Positions 57,956 through 64,000 of a DNA stretch of 64,000 nucleotides are shown one piece after another. A model generated the notes under the pieces. It did not search any database and was not told the DNA's origin. It saw only the letters and a list, made by a program, of their open reading frames with translations. Both the position numbers and the translations under genes were made by a program. How positions within the stretch are numbered: the first letter of the stretch is position 1; each line of letters starts with the position of its first letter. Source of the DNA: Kribbella rubisoli (GTDB lineage Bacteria > Actinomycetota > Actinomycetes > Propionibacteriales > Kribbellaceae); assembly GCF_004217145.1 (NCBI RefSeq), contig NZ_SHKR01000012.1, forward strand, positions 310,001-374,000, in the 5' to 3' direction.

Positions 57956-59032
57956 ATGAGCGTCTTCGACGACACCCGACTGGACGACCCGGCCGCCCTC
58001 GGGGCGGCAGACCACCTGCTCCGCCGTCTGGCCATGGCCGGTGCGCGGATTCGGGCCGAGCTGGAGGCGTCCGCCGACGTGCTGTCCGCGGTGGAGTCCG
58101 ACGGCTTCCGGCCGCGGGCCGTAGTCGCGGCCGGCCGGGACGCGCGGCTGGTGCGGGCTGTGCTCGAGCCGGTCTGCCCGGTGCCCTTCCTGGCCTGGCC
58201 TGGTCCGGGGCTGCCCGGCTGGGCTGGCCCGCTGGACCTGGTGGTCGTGCTGGGCGGTGCGGCCGAGGACTCGGACGCGGTGTCGGCCGCCGGCGAAGCG
58301 GTACGCCGCGGTTGCGGGCTGCTGGTGGCTGCGCCGGAGGACTCCCCGGTGGCGATCGCGTCGGCCGGTCTCCGGCACGCGATCCGGCTGCCATCCCAGT
58401 CCGACGACCAGCTGGCGGCTGCTGTCGCCGTACTGCAGGCGCTGCACCAGATGGAGCTGGGGCCGGAGGTGGACTACAAGGCCGTTGCGGCGCTGCTGGA
58501 CGACGTAGCGATCGACTGCTCGCCCAACAACGACGTGTCGTCCAACCCGGCGAAGGATCTCGCTCTGGTGCTGGCGGACGCGTTGCCGCTGGTCTGGGGT
58601 GGCTCTGTCCTGGCTGCGCGTGCTGCTCGCCGCGTGGTCGAGGCGCTGCGGCTGGCCAGTGGCCGGCCCGCGCTGGCCGCTGACGCGGGCCATCTGCTGC
58701 CGGTGCTCAACCAGCCGCCGCGGGACCTGTTCGCGGACCCGTTCGACAAGCCGGCGGAGCTGCGCCCGGCGCTGATCATCCTCGACGACGGTATCGAGGA
58801 GGCCGGTGTCGCCGAGCACCGCCGCAAGCTGGAGTCCAAGGCGGAGGCACACGACGTTCGCGTGCACACGATCACGCAGGCCAGCGGCACGGACGTCGCG
58901 CGGTACGCCGCTCTGACGCAGCAGGGCCGGTACGCCGCGGCGTACCTCGGGATCGGCCTCGGGCGGCACGGTATGCCGACCGTGGACGACCCGGCCGGAT
59001 CGGGGAACCCCTCGGAGGACCTGGCGTGGTAG
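57956..59032 (+). CDS. SIS-domain protein, bifunctional phosphoglucose/phosphomannose isomerase-like
   Basis: A 358-residue protein of the Rv3256c type. The N-terminus DLVVVLGGAAEDSDAVSAAGEAVRRGCGLLVAAPED is a divergent SIS fold, and the middle IDCSPNNDVSSNPAKDLALVLADALPLVWGGS and C-terminal FDKPAELRPALIILDD resemble archaeal-type bifunctional PGI/PMI enzymes. The catalytic Glu/His are not certain, so it may be regulatory or inactive. It overlaps manA by 7 bases. Confidence 0.85.
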   Translation: MSVFDDTRLDDPAALGAADHLLRRLAMAGARIRAELEASADVLSAVESDGFRPRAVVAAGRDARLVRAVLEPVCPVPFLAWPGPGLPGWAGPLDLVVVLGGAAEDSDAVSAAGEAVRRGCGLLVAAPEDSPVAIASAGLRHAIRLPSQSDDQLAAAVAVLQALHQMELGPEVDYKAVAALLDDVAIDCSPNNDVSSNPAKDLALVLADALPLVWGGSVLAARAARRVVEALRLASGRPALAADAGHLLPVLNQPPRDLFADPFDKPAELRPALIILDDGIEEAGVAEHRRKLESKAEAHDVRVHTITQASGTDVARYAALTQQGRYAAAYLGIGLGRHGMPTVDDPAGSGNPSEDLAW

Positions 59033-60180
59033 TCCGGCTGCAGAACACGATCCGCGACTACGCGTGGGGCTCGGAGACCGCGCTCCCCGAGTTGCTCGGG
59101 GTGGCTCCGGACGGCAAGCCCCAGGCCGAGATGTGGATGGGCGCGCACGAGTCCGCGCCGTCAGTTCTGCCGAACGGCGACACACTGTACGACGTCGTGT
59201 CCGACGACCCGGCTGCGGTGCTGGGGGAGGAGACGGCCGAGCGGTTCGAGGGCCGGTTCCCGTTCCTGGCCAAGCTGCTCGCGGCCGGTCAGCCGTTGTC
59301 GATCCAGGCGCATCCCTCTCTGGACCAGGCGATCGACGGGTACCAGCGGGACGAGGCGGCCGGGATTCCCCGCGACGCAGCGGACCGGAACTACAAGGAC
59401 GCCTGGCCGAAGCCGGAGATCCTGATCGCGCTCGGGACGTTCGACGCGATGGTGGGCTTCCGCCCGCTGAACCGGACGATCGCGCTGCTCGAGGCGCTGG
59501 CGCCGGCCGGCTTCGGTGAGCTGACCGATCAGCTGCGGGACGGGAAGCTCCGGGAGGCGTTCACCGACTTCATGAGTGCCGACCGGGACGCGATCCGTCC
59601 GCTGGTCGGTGCGCTCGGCGAGGCGGTCGCGCAGTACACCGGGGACGCGTTCGAGCTGGAGCGGGAGACGCTCTCGAAGCTGTGCGCGGACTTCCCGGAC
59701 GATCCCGGCGTACTCGCGGCATTGCTGCTGAACCGGGTGCGGCTGGAGCGGTTCGACGCGGTGTACCTGCCGGCGGGGAACGTTCACGCGTACCTGCACG
59801 GCCTGGGTTTCGAGGTGATGGCGAACTCGGACAACGTGTTGCGCGGCGGGCTGACGCACAAGCACATCGACGTACCGGAGCTGGTCTCGGTGGTCGACTT
59901 CGAGCCGCTGGACAACCCGGTGCTGACCGCCTCGGAGGCCGGTGTCTACGAGACGGGTTGTGAGTACTTCGCTATCCACCGGGTCGAGCTGGACGGTGGT
60001 GAGCGGGTCGTCGAGGGTGTCGGTCCGCGGATCGTGTGCTGTGTGGCCGGGACGATCGATGCCGGTGGCAAAGATTCCCCGGTGACGTTGTCCACAGGCC
60101 AGTCCGCGTTCGCTTCGGGACCCGAAGGACCCTGTACTCTGCGTGGTTCCGGCACGGCTTTTGTCGTGTCGGCACGCTGA
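59026..60180 (+). CDS. manA: Mannose-6-phosphate isomerase, class I
   Basis: A 384-residue zinc enzyme. The start LQNTIRDYAWGSETALPELLG, the zinc-site segment PLSIQAHPSLDQAIDGY (Q, H), KPEILIALGTFDAMVGF (E) and the PAGNVHAYLHGLGFEVMANSDNVLRGGLTHKHID region (H) are complete. It interconverts fructose-6-P and mannose-6-P. The GTG at 59026 lies within the preceding stop region, so it is translationally coupled. Last gene of the mannose operon, 37 bases before the CDF gene. Confidence 0.95.
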   Translation: MVVRLQNTIRDYAWGSETALPELLGVAPDGKPQAEMWMGAHESAPSVLPNGDTLYDVVSDDPAAVLGEETAERFEGRFPFLAKLLAAGQPLSIQAHPSLDQAIDGYQRDEAAGIPRDAADRNYKDAWPKPEILIALGTFDAMVGFRPLNRTIALLEALAPAGFGELTDQLRDGKLREAFTDFMSADRDAIRPLVGALGEAVAQYTGDAFELERETLSKLCADFPDDPGVLAALLLNRVRLERFDAVYLPAGNVHAYLHGLGFEVMANSDNVLRGGLTHKHIDVPELVSVVDFEPLDNPVLTASEAGVYETGCEYFAIHRVELDGGERVVEGVGPRIVCCVAGTIDAGGKDSPVTLSTGQSAFASGPEGPCTLRGSGTAFVVSAR

Positions 60181-60217
60181 TTTCACGGCATCGTTTTCTG
60201 GGAGGACCTGAACAACC

Positions 60218-61177
60218 ATGGCTGGTGGCGGAAACAAGGCCGTTGTCGCGGCTTTGCTGGCGAACACCGGGATCGCGGTCACCAAGTTCGCCGCCTGGGG
60301 ACTGACCCAGTCGGCGTCGATGCTGGCCGAGGCGATCCACTCACTCGCCGACGCGGGCAACCAGGTGCTGTTGCTGGTCGGCAGCCAGCGGGCCAAGCGG
60401 GCCGCGGACGAGCTGCACCAGTTCGGGTTCGGCCGGGAGCGGTACGTCTACTCGTTCATCGTGTCGATCGTGCTGTTCAGCGTCGGCGGTCTGTTCGCGC
60501 TGTACGAGGGCTACCACAAGGTGCACGACCCGCACGGGATCGACAACTGGAAGTGGGTCCCGATCGCGGTGCTGGTGCTCGCGATCGGGATGGAGAGCTT
60601 CTCGTTCCGGACCGCGATCGTCGAGGCGAACAAGCTCCGCGGGCACGTGCCCTGGGTCCGTTTCGTCCGCAACGCCCGCGCGCCGGAGCTGCCGGTCATC
60701 CTGCTGGAGGACTTCGCCGCGCTCACCGGTCTGGTGCTGGCGCTGATCGGCGTCGTCCTGACGCTTGCCACCGGCAACGGTGTGTTCGACGGTCTGGGGT
60801 CGATGGCGATCGGCGCGCTGCTGGTCTGCGTGGCGATCTTCCTCGCGATCGAGATGAAGTCGCTGCTGCTCGGCGAGTCCGCGACCAGCGAGTCCCAGGC
60901 GAAGATCGTCGCGGCGATCGAGAACACCCCGGGCGTGCAGAAGCTGATCCACATCAAGACCCTGCACCTCGGCCCTGAGGAGGTCCTGGTCGCCGCCAAG
61001 CTCGGCGTCGAGCCGACCACCGATGCGGCGGTCGTGGCCGAGACCATCGACGCTGCCGAACGCGCGATCCGTGCCGCCGAGCCGATGAGCCAGCACATCT
61101 ACCTCGAGCCCGACGTCTACCAGGAGAACCACGTCCCCGACGAACGCCCCGCCGTCCCCGAAGCGCCGTCCCACTAG
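60218..61177 (+). CDS. Cation diffusion facilitator family transporter
   Basis: A 319-residue protein with about six helices. CDF marks are AEAIHSLADAGNQVLLLVG (helix 2 metal site HSxxD-like), HQFGFGRERYVYSF, ILLEDFAALTGLVLALIG (second metal pair ExxxD variant) and a C-terminal cytoplasmic domain (TPGVQKLIHIKTLHLGPEEVLVAAKLGV). It probably exports Zn2+, Mn2+ or Fe2+. GGGAGG precedes the ATG. It may be cotranscribed with manA. Metal unknown. Confidence 0.92.
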   Translation: MAGGGNKAVVAALLANTGIAVTKFAAWGLTQSASMLAEAIHSLADAGNQVLLLVGSQRAKRAADELHQFGFGRERYVYSFIVSIVLFSVGGLFALYEGYHKVHDPHGIDNWKWVPIAVLVLAIGMESFSFRTAIVEANKLRGHVPWVRFVRNARAPELPVILLEDFAALTGLVLALIGVVLTLATGNGVFDGLGSMAIGALLVCVAIFLAIEMKSLLLGESATSESQAKIVAAIENTPGVQKLIHIKTLHLGPEEVLVAAKLGVEPTTDAAVVAETIDAAERAIRAAEPMSQHIYLEPDVYQENHVPDERPAVPEAPSH

Positions 61178-61192
61178 CGGACGTCTCAGGGG

Positions 61193-61552
61193 TCAACGGG
61201 GGCGGGGTGGGAGGACGCCGGAGCGGCCGAGCCAGCGGAGGGCGCGGTCGCGGTCGATCTGGGCTTGCGTCGGGGGTGCGGTGAGGCGGCCGGTGCGGTA
61301 GCCGAGGTTGCGGATGTCGGCGGCCACGGAGGGCTCGGCGAGGGCTCGGAGCGCGAACGCGAGCGCGGCCGGGGTCACGTCGTACCGGCGTTCGAGGTCG
61401 AGCGCGAGCTGCACGGCGGCCAGGTCCCGGTCGTCGTACTGGCGTTGGGCCGTGTGCTCGGACCGGGACCGCGGGAGCAACCCGAGCGCCTCCCGATAGC
61501 GCAGCATGCGTGGAGTGGTACCCAGCTGGCGAGCGGCCTCGGTGATGCGCAT
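61193..61552 (-). CDS. MerR-family regulator
   Basis: A 119-residue regulator. [51 protein letters not shown] is the MerR HTH. The C-terminal coiled coil is short and there is no Cys metal site. It is probably an orphan redox or small-molecule sensor. Start ATG 61552 lies downstream of the dyad TTGACA-N6-TGTCAA. It lies between two plus-strand genes. Confidence 0.88.
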   Translation of the reverse strand: MRITEAARQLGTTPRMLRYREALGLLPRSRSEHTAQRQYDDRDLAAVQLALDLERRYDVTPAALAFALRALAEPSVAADIRNLGYRTGRLTAPPTQAQIDRDRALRWLGRSGVLPPRPR

Positions 61553-61561
61553 ACAACAATC

Positions 61562-61579
61562 TTGACATTTCGGTGTCAA
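61562..61579. promoter_or_regulatory. Dyad TTGACA-N6-TGTCAA upstream of merR
   Basis: TTGACA (61562-61567) and TGTCAA (61574-61579), exact reverse complements six bases apart, 10 bases upstream of the merR start. Each arm is also a -35 consensus, in opposite directions. Likely autoregulatory operator, as usual for MerR genes. Confidence 0.6.
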
Positions 61580-61660
61580 AATCGCGCCCGGAGCGATCAA
61601 ACCGCGTGCCTCGGCCCTCTAGGGTCAGTCGAGTACCAATCACAGCTTCAGGGGAGCGGC

Positions 61661-63094
<1,434 letters not shown>

Positions 63095-63107
63095 GTCCCC
63101 CCACAGC

Positions 63108-63139
63108 AAGCGCCCCACAGGTCTTCCTGTGGGGCGCTT
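63108..63139. terminator. Terminator after sahH
   Basis: AAGCGCCCCACAGG (63108-63121), loop TCTT, CCTGTGGGGCGCTT (63126-63139): a 14-bp perfect stem, followed by CGCTTT. It also closes the convergent RDD gene. Confidence 0.85.
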
Positions 63140-63146
63140 CGCTTTG

Positions 63147-64000
63147 TCAGGACCACCCGGCTTCGTTGCTGCCTGGGGCGGCCCAGCCTTGGAGGTTCAC
63201 GGTGGCTGGGCGTGGTCCTGGCGGCGGCGGAGGTGCGATGAACGGACTCGGTGCGGGGACGGGGGCCTGTGCGCCGTACGGGCTCGGCGGGGTGAAGGGG
63301 CCGGCTGGGACGGCGTACGACGGGTTCGCGAACGGGCCGGTCTGGGTGGGGCGGTGGGTGGAGAGGCGGATGAGTTCGCGACGGCGGCGTTCGGCCAGGA
63401 TCGCGGAGAGGTACGCGGGGGCGATGATCGGGACTGGCGGGGCCGGCGCTGTGACGGCGGCCATGCGGGCGGCCAGTGCTTCGCCGAGGGCGATCTGCGC
63501 GCCGGGGAGGAGTTCGGTGTAGCGGGCCAGGTAGTCGCGGGCAGAGTTGGCCAGGTCGTCGGACAGGCGCGAGAGCTCCAGCGACTGCGCCCACTGGACC
63601 AGGTGGCCGGGGACGAACAGCGGCGGTGACGCCATCGGCTGGTGGCGTTCGCGGATGACGACCGTACCGGCGACCATGTCACCGATCCGCTTGCCCTGCT
63701 TGTTCATCAGGCTCGCCACGATCCCCGGACACGCCGCGAACCAGGGCGCGAAGTCGACGAAGAACCACATCAGCGTCCGCACCAGCGCGTGCCGGAACCG
63801 GATCGAGCTGCCGTCGTCACGGACCACCTTCAACCCGAGGACCATCTTGCCGATGGTCCGCCCGCGGGTCAGCGTCTCCATCAGGACCCGATAGCCGACC
63901 GCGACGAGCAGTACGACGATGAAGATCAGCGCGACCGCCAGCGCCTCGCTGGACTCGCCCCCGAGCAGGAACCCCGCCAGCAACGAGATCAGCACGACCA
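63147..64000 (-). CDS. RDD-family membrane protein, 5' end outside window
   Basis: At least 284 residues; the start lies beyond the right edge. Two visible helices flank RVLMETLTRGRTIGKMVLGLKVVRDDGSSIRFRHALVRTLMWFFVDFAPWFA, an RDD-type core, then NKQGKRIGDMVAGTVVIRERH. The C-terminal 150 residues are cytoplasmic and Pro-rich (FANPSYAVPAGPFTPPSPYGAQAPVPAPSPF). RDD proteins include transporters and uncharacterised envelope proteins; function unknown. Confidence 0.88.
   Translation of the reverse strand, partial: VVLISLLAGFLLGGESSEALAVALIFIVVLLVAVGYRVLMETLTRGRTIGKMVLGLKVVRDDGSSIRFRHALVRTLMWFFVDFAPWFAACPGIVASLMNKQGKRIGDMVAGTVVIRERHQPMASPPLFVPGHLVQWAQSLELSRLSDDLANSARDYLARYTELLPGAQIALGEALAARMAAVTAPAPPVPIIAPAYLSAILAERRRRELIRLSTHRPTQTGPFANPSYAVPAGPFTPPSPYGAQAPVPAPSPFIAPPPPPGPRPATVNLQGWAAPGSNEAGWS

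Noticed and set aside
61552..61580. TTGACA and TTGTAT as the merR promoter
   Set aside because: The -10 candidate overlaps the start codon, which is impossible for this start; only the operator dyad is kept.
61580..61660. SAH or SAM riboswitch in front of sahH
   Set aside because: The 108-base region between merR and sahH shows no paired structure resembling the known SAH or SAM folds.

Overview
The window is high-GC DNA with dense, mostly short-spaced genes, many GTG starts and ATGA/GTGA start-stop overlaps. It carries a WhiB-family regulator, coenzyme F420 biosynthesis genes, an LCP ligase, a TIGR03089 protein, DUF3499 and DUF5719 proteins and DUF5753-type HTH regulation. This is an actinomycete chromosome. 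The combination, and the accessory genes on the left, look most like Kribbella or a relative in the Propionibacteriales, but that genus call is a guess from memory. No tRNA, rRNA, CRISPR array, prophage or transposase was seen.

Positions 1-27,500 are accessory chromosome, made of small operons each paired with its own regulator. They are: a sugar ABC importer with LacI-type operator sequences and a WbsX-like glycosidase/glycosyltransferase start (1-3,310); a PhyH-PPOX-DsbA operon divergent from an AraC regulator (3,549-6,423); a glutamate-cysteine ligase/glutathione synthetase/MAPEG operon divergent from a MarR regulator (6,401-9,226); ArsR and dienelactone hydrolase genes; an MFS exporter divergent from a TetR-ferredoxin reductase-P450-ferredoxin operon, which is a complete class I P450 system (10,462-15,294); VOC, epoxide hydrolase, GNAT and HxlR genes; a DUF5753 regulator divergent from a DUF574-type methyltransferase; a secreted ricin-type lectin; an XRE-cupin regulator divergent from azlCD; a CX5R phosphatase; and an ABC-2 exporter pair of the TagGH type.

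Positions 27,500-63,150 are mainly a conserved actinobacterial cell-envelope and cofactor neighbourhood. It holds a GT2 and an LCP ligase, a GalE-like epimerase, TIGR03089, TatA, NAD kinase, a mannose-1-phosphate guanylyltransferase, cofE/cofD, whiB, a 971-residue membrane GT2, DUF5719, DUF3499, a metallopeptidase-family protein, manB, Trm112, a SIS isomerase-like protein, manA, a CDF transporter and sahH. The same gene string, with rearrangements, is known from Mycobacterium tuberculosis (about Rv3248c-Rv3268) and Streptomyces (whiB-cofDE-manB region). ManA, ManB and the guanylyltransferase together give fructose-6-P to mannose-6-P to mannose-1-P to GDP-mannose, which would feed the nearby glycosyltransferases, while the ABC-2 exporter and LCP protein would export and attach a wall glycopolymer.

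Several structures are not explained by the genes. A DUF559/AbiEi-like gene (26,520-27,467) is bracketed by near-identical inverted repeats. A 614-bp repeat- and G-rich stretch precedes a Gfo/Idh/MocA-ThuA pair that appears inserted in the conserved string. A 60-bp nested inverted repeat lies before the NAD kinase, beside a 32-bp minisatellite. An iron-box-like sequence has no obvious target gene. There is also a truncated NAD(P)-binding gene behind the P450 operon.
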